Assembly (NCBI RefSeq): GCF_025452095.1
Contig: NZ_CP104877.1
Location: 2,852,001-2,916,000 of the forward strand
From: Paenarthrobacter sp. JL.01a
GTDB taxonomy: Bacteria; Actinomycetota; Actinomycetes; Actinomycetales; Micrococcaceae
DNA: 64,000 nt
Direction of reading: 5' to 3'
Positions 18,421 through 27,462 of this stretch are shown in pieces (position 1 is the stretch's first letter; every line of letters starts with the position of its first letter). Made by a program: the position numbers and the translations under genes. The notes under the pieces are model-generated. The model had not been told where the DNA came from, did not search any database, and saw only the letters and a program-made list of their open reading frames with translations.

Positions 18421-19227
18421 ATGCGATTTCACTACCTTTGCGCAGCTGCGGCGGTGCTGCTGCTTGCTTCGGGCTGTTCCTCAGCTCCGGGGCCAACACC
18501 CACGACGTCCGCCACGTCCTCAGCCCCTGCCGGCCCGACCTCTCCGTCGCGGTCCGCACCGCCGTCGGAAACTCCGTCAGATCCCTCCAGCGACCCAGGC
18601 GAAGGCAGCGGACAGGGTGCCGGCGATCCGGACGACTCGGGCCGCTTCTCCTACTCCTGTACCAGCCTCAATGGCGTACCCGACACCACTTACTCGAGCC
18701 TGGCCGAGGTCTGGGCATCGTCAGGTTATGTGCGTTTGGACTCCTGCACGGCCAACTACCAGGGTCCACAACCTTACGAACCCACCGAAGACGAAGCCAG
18801 GATCATTGCCATCGCCGAGCCCGGCAAGGACCCGACCCAAGGCCTGGAGTCCTACTTGGCGGCGTTGGGACTTTGCACCCGCGTCAGCGATGATTCCGCT
18901 TCGCAGCTTTTTGGCGGCAGCAGCCGCCAGCTCCTGCAGGCTGCCAGCCAGCTGTGCCCTAAAGCGCCCCAAGGAAAGATCATTGCACTGTGGGCCGCCG
19001 GCGCCCGCGCCGGTGACGGCGAACATGCAGTGGGCGACGGCGGCCTGGCCGCCGGTAGATTCCATCTCCGGAAAACGCCCCCGGAAGGCTGCATCTGGAG
19101 TGTCAAAGGGCCGGATGGCGGCCAAAAGGCGGCCGGTGGCGCCGTCGAAGGACAAGCCGGAATTCTTCTTGCAGAAAAAGACGTCTTAAGTAGTGACAAA
19201 TGCGGAATATGGGAGAAGATGGAGTAA
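18421..19227 (+). CDS. Putative lipoprotein with C-terminal DG-VG/GC-W domain
   Basis: The 268-residue protein starts at ATG 18421 with GGAGG six bases upstream (an ATG at 18403 adds six residues). MRFHYLCAAAAVLLLASGC is a lipoprotein signal with Cys19 as the lipidated residue. A Ser/Pro/Thr-rich linker follows (about 20-75). A middle domain (about 80-200) has SLAEVWAS, YQGPQPYEP, LGLCTR and LCPKAP and is shared with the next gene. The last 65 residues (GEHAVGDGGLAAGRF, GCIWSV, DKCGIWEKM) resemble a small domain common in actinobacterial surface proteins. Function unknown; anchored outside the membrane. First gene of a three-gene set. Confidence 0.75.
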   Translation: MRFHYLCAAAAVLLLASGCSSAPGPTPTTSATSSAPAGPTSPSRSAPPSETPSDPSSDPGEGSGQGAGDPDDSGRFSYSCTSLNGVPDTTYSSLAEVWASSGYVRLDSCTANYQGPQPYEPTEDEARIIAIAEPGKDPTQGLESYLAALGLCTRVSDDSASQLFGGSSRQLLQAASQLCPKAPQGKIIALWAAGARAGDGEHAVGDGGLAAGRFHLRKTPPEGCIWSVKGPDGGQKAAGGAVEGQAGILLAEKDVLSSDKCGIWEKME

Positions 19228-19305
19228 TGCAGCCGGCAACGGCTGGGGCGAACATCCAACTGCATGCGGAGCTGGGGAGCATCCGAATGAAGTGGGGATC
19301 CCTCG

Positions 19306-19839
19306 GTGGATATGCCAAGACGCGCTGTCGTCCAATTTGGCCTTGCCGGTCTCGTTCTTACGGGCTGCTCTGTCCAAGCCACGCAAAAAGTTGAGCCGTT
19401 CCGGCTGGGCGTAACGAATGCCGGCGATGCCGACACTCCTCGTCGCGAAAGACCGGAACCGGTAAAAAGGTACAAGTTTGACTGTCGTGGGGCGGATGGA
19501 AACTCGCTCGCGGTCCTGTCAAGCCTTCCGGAAGTCTGGGCGAATACCCAGTACAAGAAATTCGCCGACGTCCGGGTTGCCTACGTCGGCCCGCAGCCCC
19601 AGGTCCTTGAAGCCGAGGAAAACGCTGCCGTCAACGTCGCGATTGAAGCCGGGGCCTCCGGTAACCGGGCGGATATCTGCCTGGCAATAGTCAAGGCATG
19701 CACCCGCAGCAATCCCCCCACCATCAGTACCGCGCTGTACGGGCTCGGTGGGGCGCCGATCGTCAAAGGCGCACTGACGCTGGCCCCCATGGCGCCTCAG
19801 TCGGCAGTCCTGACCAAGTGGCTGAAGGAAGTGGCGTGA
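19306..19839 (+). CDS. Putative lipoprotein, short paralogue of the preceding gene
   Basis: A 177-residue protein with a lipoprotein signal (VVQFGLAGLVLTGC). It shares with the 18421 product the ordered blocks SLPEVWAN, YVGPQP, KACTRS and APMAPQSAV...W, so the two arose by tandem duplication, but it lacks the Ser/Pro linker and the C-terminal DG-VG domain. GTG 19306 or ATG 19312 may start it; neither has a strong ribosome binding site. Its stop codon overlaps the start of the next gene (TGATG). Function unknown. Confidence 0.7.
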   Translation: MDMPRRAVVQFGLAGLVLTGCSVQATQKVEPFRLGVTNAGDADTPRRERPEPVKRYKFDCRGADGNSLAVLSSLPEVWANTQYKKFADVRVAYVGPQPQVLEAEENAAVNVAIEAGASGNRADICLAIVKACTRSNPPTISTALYGLGGAPIVKGALTLAPMAPQSAVLTKWLKEVA

Positions 19840-22800
19840 TGGAACAGTCCACAGCCCGAGTCTTCACCCCAGGCCGGCTCCGCGGCAGGAAACTGACAAC
19901 ATTGGTGGCGGCAGCGGCTTTGGCCGTTGCCGGAATGACCGCCGTCGTCTCCAGCACCCCGGCCTTCGCCGACCAACAGCGCCAAGTGGTCGGCACTGGT
20001 CTTACCAAGGCTGCCGGCACAGTCGTGGATCCCGTCGGCAAAGTATGGGTTTCGGACAGTGTCGCCGGCTTCTGCCGCATGTCCGAGCCAACCAACGGAC
20101 AACCCGGCACCGTAGAAAAGGACACCTGCCTGGGCGGTAGCCTGCCCGGATCGGGGCAAGGTGCAAAGGTGCCCGGAGTGGCCAGCATCTACGATCCCAC
20201 GCCCGCCAAGGTGGGCAGCGGTGACGAGATAGCGTTCATTCCTGACGCCTCGGTGGGAAGCTCGCATTTGGTACGCGCCGAATGGAGTCCTTCCCTTAAC
20301 CGTTTCGAGTACAGCAGCACGCTCTCCATCCTGGATGGCGATGTCCGGCCGAACGCCGTCAGCGACGGACCCGACGGCAACATCTACCTTTCCTTTGCGA
20401 ATGCGCGCTCGATCATCAAGATCGTTGATCCGACCATCAAGCACCCGAGCATCGAAACCATCGCCTCGGTCACTACCAAGGCCCTGGGCCTGGTGGCCGC
20501 GGGCTGGGACAGCAACGGTCACGTCAGCGTCTACGTGCTGGAAACCACCGGACTTCGGGCCTTTTCGGCCCCGGACGACGGCGACATGACCAACTATGTG
20601 CCGCTGGCGTCCTACAACGTTGGCGTCGCCTCGTCGATCTACTACGACTACGATGCCCACATCATCTACACGGGCACCAGCACCGGGACCACTGCGGCCG
20701 ATGCTGGAAAGGACAAGGTCTCACGACTGAATCTGGACACCGGGGTTGTCGACAACTCCTGGGCTTTGGGCTTCAGCAAGATCAGCGGCCTCGGCATGCG
20801 TGGTGGCCAGTTGCTGGTATTGGACGATCCCGGTCAGCTGAACGCGACACCGGCTACCGGCCAAGGCAAGATGAGCCTCCTGGGCGGAGTCGTAGCCCAG
20901 ATCACCTCCGGCCCGACGCTGGCAAGTGGGGCGCAGTCGCCTAATCCCGCGTACACCAACGACACAACACCGACGTTTGGTGTCAGCGCGGATCCGAGCG
21001 GAAGCGCTCTGGAATGCTCCGTCGGTGGGGCCTGGACGGATTGCACCAGTGGCACGTACACCTCAGCTGTCCTGGCAAACGGACCGCAGACGTTCTCAGT
21101 ACGGCCGGCTCCGGGAGGCGTTCCTGTTTCGCGGACGTTTACCGTGGACACCGTGGCCCCTGCCGCGCCTGTCTTCACCGCGCCAAACAGCGGACAGGTA
21201 GTGAACGGGAAGCCGGTACTCGGTGCGACCTTCGAAGCCGGAACCACGCTGAGTTGCTCGGTTGATTCCACGGCGGACGCTGATTTCAAGGCGTGCGTAC
21301 CGGGTGACACCTTCACGCTGACCACAGAAGGTGCGCACACCCTGCGCATCAGGAGCACGGATGCCGCCGGCAACGTCGGCCCTGCTGCTTCCTTGAACGT
21401 GACAGCGGACCTCACGGCTCCGCAGGTGGCAATCACGGCTCCGGCCAGTGGCGCCACAGTCGGTGCCGGATACCAGTTCCAGTTCGCTTCCACTTCACCG
21501 GACGTAACCGGGTTCCGCTGTCGGCTGGGGACAGATGCCTTCACGGCCTGCACCTCCCCCAAGGTTTACGCCGACATCGCCAACGGTCCGAACAGGTTCG
21601 AAGTTGAAGCCCGGGACGCTGCGGGGAACACGACGGTGGCCGGTGTGAACTTCACGGTCTTCGTCGCTGATACAACACCACCGACCGTGACGGCGGATCC
21701 CGTCGCCGGCACCTACGGCCCGTCGAGCAAGATCACGCTCACGGCCAATGAAGCCGGCGCGAAGATCTACTACACGGAAGATGGCAGCACACCCACTACG
21801 GCCAGCACGCTTTACACCGCCCCCATCGCGATGGGCAGCAAGACGCTCAAGTACATGGCGGTGGATGCGTCGAACAACGCCTCTGCGCCACAGACACAGG
21901 TGTACGTGTTGGACAACGTTGCGCCGACTGTCACGGCCAGCCCCCAGGGCGGCAACATCACCCTGGGACAAAGCGTCACGCTGACTACTGAGGCCGGGGC
22001 AAAGATCTACTACACCACCGATAATTCCACCCCGACTGTGAACAGCCAGGTTGGAACGACGACGGTGACGATCACGCCCACGGCAACCACCACGGTGAAG
22101 TACTTTGCCGTCGACACCGCAGGAAACCAATCGGCGGTCGCCTCGCAGACCTACACCGTGCCTCCGGCCCCCGCCAATACCTGGAAGGACTACAACTCAG
22201 ATGCCAAGAATGACGTCCTGGCCCGCGATGCGGCCGGAACACTGTGGCTCTACCCGGGCAACGGCACAGGCGGTTGGCTGGGCAAGGTCAACACTGGTAC
22301 CTCCTGGAACAACTACAACCTGATCATTCCCACCAAGGACTTCAGTGGAGATGGACGCAGCGATGTCTTCGCCCGGGATGCCGCCGGACAACTGTGGCTC
22401 TTCAAAGGCAATGGAACAGGCGGTTGGCAGCCGGCTGTGTCCGTGGGAAGTGGTTGGAGTGGAATGACGGCAATCGTCGCTCCCGGCGACTTCAGTGGAG
22501 ACGGCAAGTCCGACCTTCTGGCAAGGGATGCATCAGGGGTGCTGTGGCTCTACAAGGGCGACGGTCTGGGTAAGTTCACCGCAGGGGCAACACAGGTCGG
22601 GGCCGGCTGGAACGTCATGAATGCCATCTTCAGCACCGGCGATTTCAACGGTGATGGCAAGACTGATGTGATCGCCCGGGATACCGGCGGCGCCCTCTGG
22701 CTCTATCCGGGCAATGGCACCGGCGGCTGGGGCACCCGCACCCAGATCGGCAGCGGCTGGGGTGGCATGACGGCACTCCTCGGCCCAGGCGATTTCAATG

Positions 22801-22934
22801 GCAACGGCAAGGCCGATGTCCTGGCCAGGGATGCCAATGGCAATCTGTGGCTCTACCCAGGCAACGGCACCGGTGGGTGGCTGGCCTGGGGTCAAGTAGG
22901 AACAGGATGGCAAGGATTCACGTCGCTCCCCTAG
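19839..22934 (+). CDS. Large secreted protein with chitobiase-like and FG-GAP-like repeats
   Basis: The 1031 residues begin at ATG 19839, overlapping the upstream stop. A signal peptide (LTTLVAAAALAVAGMTAVVSS, cleavage near AFA-D) is followed by a region of about 330 residues with propeller-like strands (VVDPVGKVWVSDS, NIYLSFANARSI). Next come Ig-like modules (two with FxVDTVAPAAP/RSTDAAGNVG) and two chitobiase/beta-hexosaminidase C-terminal-type modules (AGAKIYYTEDGSTPTTAS and AGAKIYYTTDNSTPTVNS). The C-terminal 260 residues are five FG-GAP-like repeats with FSGDGRSDVFARDAAGQLWL. No catalytic domain was recognised; an adhesin or wall-associated binding role is inferred. Confidence 0.8.
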   Translation: MEQSTARVFTPGRLRGRKLTTLVAAAALAVAGMTAVVSSTPAFADQQRQVVGTGLTKAAGTVVDPVGKVWVSDSVAGFCRMSEPTNGQPGTVEKDTCLGGSLPGSGQGAKVPGVASIYDPTPAKVGSGDEIAFIPDASVGSSHLVRAEWSPSLNRFEYSSTLSILDGDVRPNAVSDGPDGNIYLSFANARSIIKIVDPTIKHPSIETIASVTTKALGLVAAGWDSNGHVSVYVLETTGLRAFSAPDDGDMTNYVPLASYNVGVASSIYYDYDAHIIYTGTSTGTTAADAGKDKVSRLNLDTGVVDNSWALGFSKISGLGMRGGQLLVLDDPGQLNATPATGQGKMSLLGGVVAQITSGPTLASGAQSPNPAYTNDTTPTFGVSADPSGSALECSVGGAWTDCTSGTYTSAVLANGPQTFSVRPAPGGVPVSRTFTVDTVAPAAPVFTAPNSGQVVNGKPVLGATFEAGTTLSCSVDSTADADFKACVPGDTFTLTTEGAHTLRIRSTDAAGNVGPAASLNVTADLTAPQVAITAPASGATVGAGYQFQFASTSPDVTGFRCRLGTDAFTACTSPKVYADIANGPNRFEVEARDAAGNTTVAGVNFTVFVADTTPPTVTADPVAGTYGPSSKITLTANEAGAKIYYTEDGSTPTTASTLYTAPIAMGSKTLKYMAVDASNNASAPQTQVYVLDNVAPTVTASPQGGNITLGQSVTLTTEAGAKIYYTTDNSTPTVNSQVGTTTVTITPTATTTVKYFAVDTAGNQSAVASQTYTVPPAPANTWKDYNSDAKNDVLARDAAGTLWLYPGNGTGGWLGKVNTGTSWNNYNLIIPTKDFSGDGRSDVFARDAAGQLWLFKGNGTGGWQPAVSVGSGWSGMTAIVAPGDFSGDGKSDLLARDASGVLWLYKGDGLGKFTAGATQVGAGWNVMNAIFSTGDFNGDGKTDVIARDTGGALWLYPGNGTGGWGTRTQIGSGWGGMTALLGPGDFNGNGKADVLARDANGNLWLYPGNGTGGWLAWGQVGTGWQGFTSLP

Positions 22935-22963
22935 TGGACTGAACCGCCGGCTTGCCGTTTCGA

Positions 22964-22997
22964 GGGGTGCATCGGAGAATATCCGGTGCACCCCTTT
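22964..22997 (+). terminator. Terminator of the lipoprotein/repeat-protein operon
   Basis: GGGGTGCA-t-CGGA-gaata-TCCG-g-TGCACCCC followed by TTT, 30 bases after the stop codon. Confidence 0.85.
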
Positions 22998-23081
22998 CCG
23001 TGGCTGGGTTCCGTGAGCGCATCCGTGCTTCCACGGAACGTTTGCACTCATGAACTAGACTGAGGGTTTGCAAGGACCTCG

Positions 23082-23114
23082 TGACGCCAGCGTTGCGGGC
23101 TGCGGCTGGCGTCA
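23082..23114 (+). promoter_or_regulatory. Stem-loop in the leader of the glycosyltransferase operon
   Basis: A perfect 10-bp stem TGACGCCAGC / GCTGGCGTCA with a 13-base loop, ending 33 bases before the TTG start. It is not followed by a T-run, so it is not a typical terminator. A regulatory or RNA-stability role is possible. Confidence 0.35.
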
Positions 23115-23147
23115 AGAATTCGTCGGCAGGAACTACCGAGGAGAGTC

Positions 23148-23903
23148 TTGACTTTCGACCAGGCAGGCCAACCGGATCTCTCCGTTGTGATCCCGGTCTA
23201 TAACGGAGAACGGATATTGGCGGCAACCATGGCGCGCCTTTCCGGCTATCTAACCAGTGGCAACTCCGAGATCATCATCGTGGAGAACGGATCTTCCGAC
23301 AACACACTTCAGGTTGCCCGTGAGCACGCGGTGGACACTCCGAACGTCACGTTCCATGTTCTCCAAAGCGAAAAAGGGATGGGCAACGCATACCGGAAAG
23401 GCATTGAAGCCAGCTCCGGTCGACGCGTCCTCCTGACCGCGGACGATCTCCCCTTCGGGACGGATGATCTTGATGAAGATGCAAAGCTCACCCCCAAGCC
23501 GCACGTGGTCATCGGTTCCAAGGCGCACAAGAATTCGAACATCCAGCGCAGCCCCCTGCGGGGACTGACCACCTTCGGATTCAAGACACTTCGACAGGTG
23601 ATTCTTGGATCCAAGGTTGGCGATTCCCAGGGCACGCTGATCGTCGACGGCGGCTGGTTGCGGAGCATGGTGCATCGTTTTGACGATCCCGGTTTCCTCT
23701 TCAGCACCCAGGTCGTCTACGCCGCTGAAAAGCAGGGATTCGACATCGTGGAAGTTCCCGTCACTTTGGCCCCCGACGACGAACCCGGCGAAACCACCAT
23801 CCGGACTGCCGACGTCGTCAAGATGTTCAAAGGCCTGGTGGCCATGCGCCGCCGGAAAAATGAACTCGCAGCCGCCCCCAGCGCTGGGACCCACGCCTCA
23901 TGA
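23148..23903 (+). CDS. Family 2 glycosyltransferase (dolichol/polyprenyl-phosphate sugar synthase type)
   Basis: The 251 residues start at TTG with GAGGAGA three bases upstream. The GT-A fold is clear: LSVVIPVYNGERIL, EIIIVENGSSDNT, and a metal-binding TADDLPFG. The later block HKNSNIQRSPLRGLTTFGFKTL...VGDSQGTLIVDG resembles ALG5/DPM1-type enzymes that load a sugar from a nucleotide donor onto polyprenyl phosphate. There are no membrane helices. The stop overlaps the next start (ATGA), so it is co-translated with a membrane protein. Confidence 0.82.
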   Translation: MTFDQAGQPDLSVVIPVYNGERILAATMARLSGYLTSGNSEIIIVENGSSDNTLQVAREHAVDTPNVTFHVLQSEKGMGNAYRKGIEASSGRRVLLTADDLPFGTDDLDEDAKLTPKPHVVIGSKAHKNSNIQRSPLRGLTTFGFKTLRQVILGSKVGDSQGTLIVDGGWLRSMVHRFDDPGFLFSTQVVYAAEKQGFDIVEVPVTLAPDDEPGETTIRTADVVKMFKGLVAMRRRKNELAAAPSAGTHAS

Positions 23904-24928
23904 CAGGATCCATCGCAGAAACCCCGTCAAACGAGAACGACGTGAACGTGGAACAGCCGCCCGCGAAATCCACCAAAGCCAAGCTGGTGGATTTTGCCCG
24001 GCGCGCCCTCGTGGTCATCGTCTTTGCCGCTGCTGTCTATTTCATTGCGGTCCAATGGCCCCAGGTCCAAGCCACGGTCTTTGCGCTGGAATGGTGGCAG
24101 GTCCTGCTTTCCCTGCTGGCCCTCATTCCGGGTGTTCTTCTCGGCATGTACATGTGGCGGGTCGTCATGTCCAGCCTGCTCAAGGCGGTGGACGTCGAGC
24201 CGCAGGGTTTGGTCCTTAACCAGATCTACCTCGTTGGCCAGATCGGCAAGTACCTTCCCGGTTCCGTGTGGGCATTCGTCCTCCAGATGGAGCTCGGCCG
24301 AAAGAACGGCATCGCAAGGGCCCAGGTCTTCGTGGCCTCGCTGGTGAGCACCGGCATCACCATCGGCGCGGCATTGGTGGTCGGAGCTTCAGCGCTGCCG
24401 ATCCTCGTCCAGCGCGAGCCCAACCTGCAGTGGCTGTACGTGATCCTGCCCGTCGTCATCCTGGCGATGAACCCGAACGTTGTGACCTTCCTGGTCAACC
24501 TCGTGCTCAAGGTGTTCCGTCGGCCGCCGCTGCCTGAGCGCATCCAGGCGAACACCATGGTCAAGGCCTTCATTCTCGGCGTCCTCATGTACCTCTGCTA
24601 CGGCCTGCACTTGTGGATCCTGGTCGGTCACGAGGCAACCCTGGATCTCGCTACATTCCTGGTCCTCACAGGAGCCCTGGCGCTCGGGATGACCTTGGGC
24701 GTGCTCGCGTTCCTGCTTCCCGCCGGCGTGGGAGCGCGGGAGGCCATCCTCATCCTCGCATTGGCCGGCATGATGACGGCCGGTGCTGCAACGGCAATTG
24801 CCGCGCTGTCCCGGATCATGTTCACCGTCGCAGACCTGCTCTGCGTCGGCATCGCCTTTGTGCACTTCCGGTGGCGCCAACAGTCAGCTTCCAAATCACC
24901 CGGAGAAAGCACCTCAGAGCCCAGCTGA
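23900..24928 (+). CDS. Lysylphosphatidylglycerol-synthase-like (UPF0104/AglD) membrane protein
   Basis: The 342 residues form about eight membrane helices after a soluble N-terminus of about 35 residues. The block NQIYLVGQIGKYLPGSVWAFVLQMELG is typical of UPF0104/AglD-type proteins, as is the late LPAGVGAREAILILAL. These proteins are often coded next to polyprenyl-linked sugar transferases and are thought to handle lipid-linked sugars or flipping; this is not proven. It overlaps the glycosyltransferase by four bases and is closed by a perfect-stem hairpin. Confidence 0.78.
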   Translation: MTGSIAETPSNENDVNVEQPPAKSTKAKLVDFARRALVVIVFAAAVYFIAVQWPQVQATVFALEWWQVLLSLLALIPGVLLGMYMWRVVMSSLLKAVDVEPQGLVLNQIYLVGQIGKYLPGSVWAFVLQMELGRKNGIARAQVFVASLVSTGITIGAALVVGASALPILVQREPNLQWLYVILPVVILAMNPNVVTFLVNLVLKVFRRPPLPERIQANTMVKAFILGVLMYLCYGLHLWILVGHEATLDLATFLVLTGALALGMTLGVLAFLLPAGVGAREAILILALAGMMTAGAATAIAALSRIMFTVADLLCVGIAFVHFRWRQQSASKSPGESTSEPS

Positions 24929-24946
24929 TGCTGTGGGTCTTTCCCG

Positions 24947-24973
24947 CGCCCGGGAATCAATGATTCCCGGGCG
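24947..24973 (+). terminator. Hairpin after the UPF0104 gene
   Basis: A 12-bp perfect stem CGCCCGGGAATC-aat-GATTCCCGGGCG, then TTCTTC, 18 bases after the stop codon. It may partly terminate before the next gene. Confidence 0.7.
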
Positions 24974-25027
24974 TTCTTCGGGGCAATATCCGAACTTATG
25001 CCGCGCGCTAAGGAGCAAGGTACGACC

Positions 25028-27271
25028 ATGACAGCAGTAACCTCCGGGGCCACTGCCCAGCGCCAGCCGGTCACCAGGCGGCGCTATTTCATGCAGCACG
25101 ACTGGCATTGGGGCATCGTTACCGCCGCCATCGCGGCTATCTCCTCCATCATTCCCAGGCTGTTCAATCCCACGTTCTATTACTGGGATGACATGATGCA
25201 GTCGTTCCTTCCCCTGTGGCGGCACATGGGTGAAGAGATCCGCTCCGGCCGGTTCCCGTTGATGGAACCCGGTGGCTGGGTTGGCGGCAACATTGTTGCC
25301 GAAGTGGGCTATGGAATCTTCAACCCCGTCAATATCGTCAACTCCGTCATCGTCTCCAACTTCGAGAACCTGTCGCTGGCGAGCTATTTCATCATCGTCC
25401 AGTTCATCGCGTTGTTGGCCTTTGGCACCTACATGCTCGCCCGCGATTACGGCTCCAACAGGCCACTGGCCCTTGCCGCCGGCGTCGCCATTCCGTTCAG
25501 CGGCTTTACCCTCTTCTATGAGGCCGCCCGTTGGCCGGGCGGCCTGATGGCGTTCGCCTGGATCACGGTCTTCTGGTGGTCAGTGCGCCGATACGCCCGT
25601 CGAAACACCTCACCGTTCCTGCCGTTCCTTCTTGGCTTCATGACCATGACGGCGGGAAATCCCTATGGCGCTATCGGCGTGATCCTGGTTCTCGCTGCGG
25701 TTGCCATCGAGCTGATGCTGATGCGGCACTGGCGTCGCCTGATTCCCATCGTCATCGTGGGCGCGCTGGTTGGTCTGACCGCCGTCCTGGTGTACTTCCC
25801 GTTGCCCCTGAGCTCCGCGGTTACAGTGCGCCAGCAGAGCGAGATTCTCAACGATCTGTTCCTCTCGCCTGACATGTCTTCCCTGTTGACGATGAGTACC
25901 TCCTCCATGCGGCCCCGGATCAACAACTTCTGGGCCCCCATCGACAACGTTCCCTCGAGCTACCTGGCCTGGTTCGTCCTGCCGTTGCTTCCTTGGCTTG
26001 ACTTCCGGAGCTTCCGCAACCGGTCCCGCCAGATCTTCAGCATCTACATCATCACGGGAATCTACTTCCTCCTGACGTTTGCTCCTTCCCAGGTTCTGGT
26101 CTTCCGCTGGCCGATCCGTCTTATCGAGTACGTGTACCTTGGCGTCATTGTCCTGGTGGCCGTTGTAGCATCGGCAGGCCTGAAAACGACTGCCTGGAAG
26201 AAGCGCCTGGTCATCACGGTGGCCATTCTCGGCTTCGGCACCTACCGCGCGTGGTCCATGGTGCCGGAGGGCGGCAAGTGGCAGATCTTCACGCTGGCCG
26301 TGACATTGGTCCTTGTCGCGCTTGCTGTCCTGGGTTGGAAGCGGTTCGGATACCGTGGCCTTGCCGCCGTGATGGTCGTCGGCACCATCGCCACCTTGGG
26401 CATGCAATCCCGGCAGTTCGTACCCAACAACGCAGTGGCCGGCATCGGCTCTCCCGTGGATGCTGATACCCTGCGGGACTCGACCAGCAACTACAAGGGC
26501 AACACCATCCAGATTTTCAACACCATGAAGATCACTGGTGAGGAATTCACCGAGGGACGCCTCCTCTACGGCAACCAGATCCTCAATGCCGACGTCAACA
26601 ACAGCATGGGCCGCTACAGCGGAATCAGCTTCACTACGTACGTCAATGCCCTGTGCATGAACTACCGCGGTGAAACGTGCCCGCTGGCCTACACCGAGTT
26701 GTTCAAGCAGGCATCACCGGAAATCAACGCGACTCTGGCCGACGTCCTCCAGGTTGAGACCGTCGCCGTCCAGAAGACCCTGATCGCTCCGGATCAGCTG
26801 AACATTGCACCGGGCTGGTCAATCGTGGCATCGGACGAGACTCGGACGATCCTCCAGCGCCAGAACCCCTTGCCGCACCCGGGGACGGTGTCGTGGGTGT
26901 CTGACGGCATTACAGTCCAGGACTCCACGAGGACCGGTAATGACGAGCACGTCCAGTTGTCTGGCAATGGGAGCGGCGGGAAGCTTACCTTCGCCCGCCT
27001 CGCCTGGCCCGGTTACACCGTCAAGGTAGACGGCCAGACGCAGCAACTGACCCAGGGCCCTGCCGGCGTCATCATGGTGGACCTCCCCGTGGGTGCCAAG
27101 ACCGTGGACATCTCCTTCACGACGCCGGGACTCACCATGGGACTGGCAGCACAGGCTGCTGCGTGGTTCGGAATTCTGCTGTTCACCGTGTTCCACTACG
27201 TAAGGCGCTACCGCCGCGGGAAGTCTGCCGGGCAGGTAATCCAGCAACCGGCCGAAAAGGTCACCGTATAG
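25028..27271 (+). CDS. YfhO-like polytopic membrane protein, probable glycosyltransferase
   Basis: The 747 residues start at ATG 25028; the frame opens at 24998. About 12 membrane helices fill residues 20-490, and the last 250 residues form an extracytoplasmic domain before a final helix (LTMGLAAQAAAWFGILLFTV) and a basic tail. The early loop YYWDDMMQSFLPLWRHMGEEI carries an Asp-Asp pair, as in GT-C-type transferases that use polyprenyl-linked sugars. With the two upstream genes it forms a plausible module that loads, moves and attaches a sugar outside the cell. The link to YfhO is by general layout only. Confidence 0.72.
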   Translation: MTAVTSGATAQRQPVTRRRYFMQHDWHWGIVTAAIAAISSIIPRLFNPTFYYWDDMMQSFLPLWRHMGEEIRSGRFPLMEPGGWVGGNIVAEVGYGIFNPVNIVNSVIVSNFENLSLASYFIIVQFIALLAFGTYMLARDYGSNRPLALAAGVAIPFSGFTLFYEAARWPGGLMAFAWITVFWWSVRRYARRNTSPFLPFLLGFMTMTAGNPYGAIGVILVLAAVAIELMLMRHWRRLIPIVIVGALVGLTAVLVYFPLPLSSAVTVRQQSEILNDLFLSPDMSSLLTMSTSSMRPRINNFWAPIDNVPSSYLAWFVLPLLPWLDFRSFRNRSRQIFSIYIITGIYFLLTFAPSQVLVFRWPIRLIEYVYLGVIVLVAVVASAGLKTTAWKKRLVITVAILGFGTYRAWSMVPEGGKWQIFTLAVTLVLVALAVLGWKRFGYRGLAAVMVVGTIATLGMQSRQFVPNNAVAGIGSPVDADTLRDSTSNYKGNTIQIFNTMKITGEEFTEGRLLYGNQILNADVNNSMGRYSGISFTTYVNALCMNYRGETCPLAYTELFKQASPEINATLADVLQVETVAVQKTLIAPDQLNIAPGWSIVASDETRTILQRQNPLPHPGTVSWVSDGITVQDSTRTGNDEHVQLSGNGSGGKLTFARLAWPGYTVKVDGQTQQLTQGPAGVIMVDLPVGAKTVDISFTTPGLTMGLAAQAAAWFGILLFTVFHYVRRYRRGKSAGQVIQQPAEKVTV

Positions 27272-27297
27272 CCCGCTGAACGGCTGTAGCCAGGATA

Positions 27298-27331
27298 AGA
27301 GCGTCCACCCCAACGGGTGGACGCTCTTTTC
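27298..27331 (+). terminator. Terminator of the 25028 gene
   Basis: AGAGCGTCCACCC-caac-GGGTGGACGCTCT followed by TTTT, 26 bases after the stop codon. Confidence 0.88.
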
Positions 27332-27386
27332 GCATGTATGAAGCTGGGGGTTCCAGCCTCCCCTTCCGGAAGGGGAAGTGGACAAC

Positions 27387-27433
27387 AAAAGGCCGTTGCG
27401 CCTCTGCGTGAACAGAGGCGCAACGGCCTTTTG
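27387..27433. terminator. Bidirectional terminator between convergent operons
   Basis: Arms AAAAGGCCGTTGCGCCTCTG and its exact complement around a six-base loop, with A and T tracts on both sides. It serves the minus-strand wzt operon and backs up the plus-strand terminator at 27298. A separate 16-bp perfect palindrome, CCCCTTCCGGAAGGGG, lies between them at 27360-27375. Confidence 0.88.
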
Positions 27434-27462
27434 ATTCGGGTGGCTGTGGCTCCCTTAGGGGT

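Noticed and set aside
27360..27375. Palindrome as an attachment or transposon end
   Set aside because: No integrase, transposase or direct repeats nearby; it lies between two terminators.
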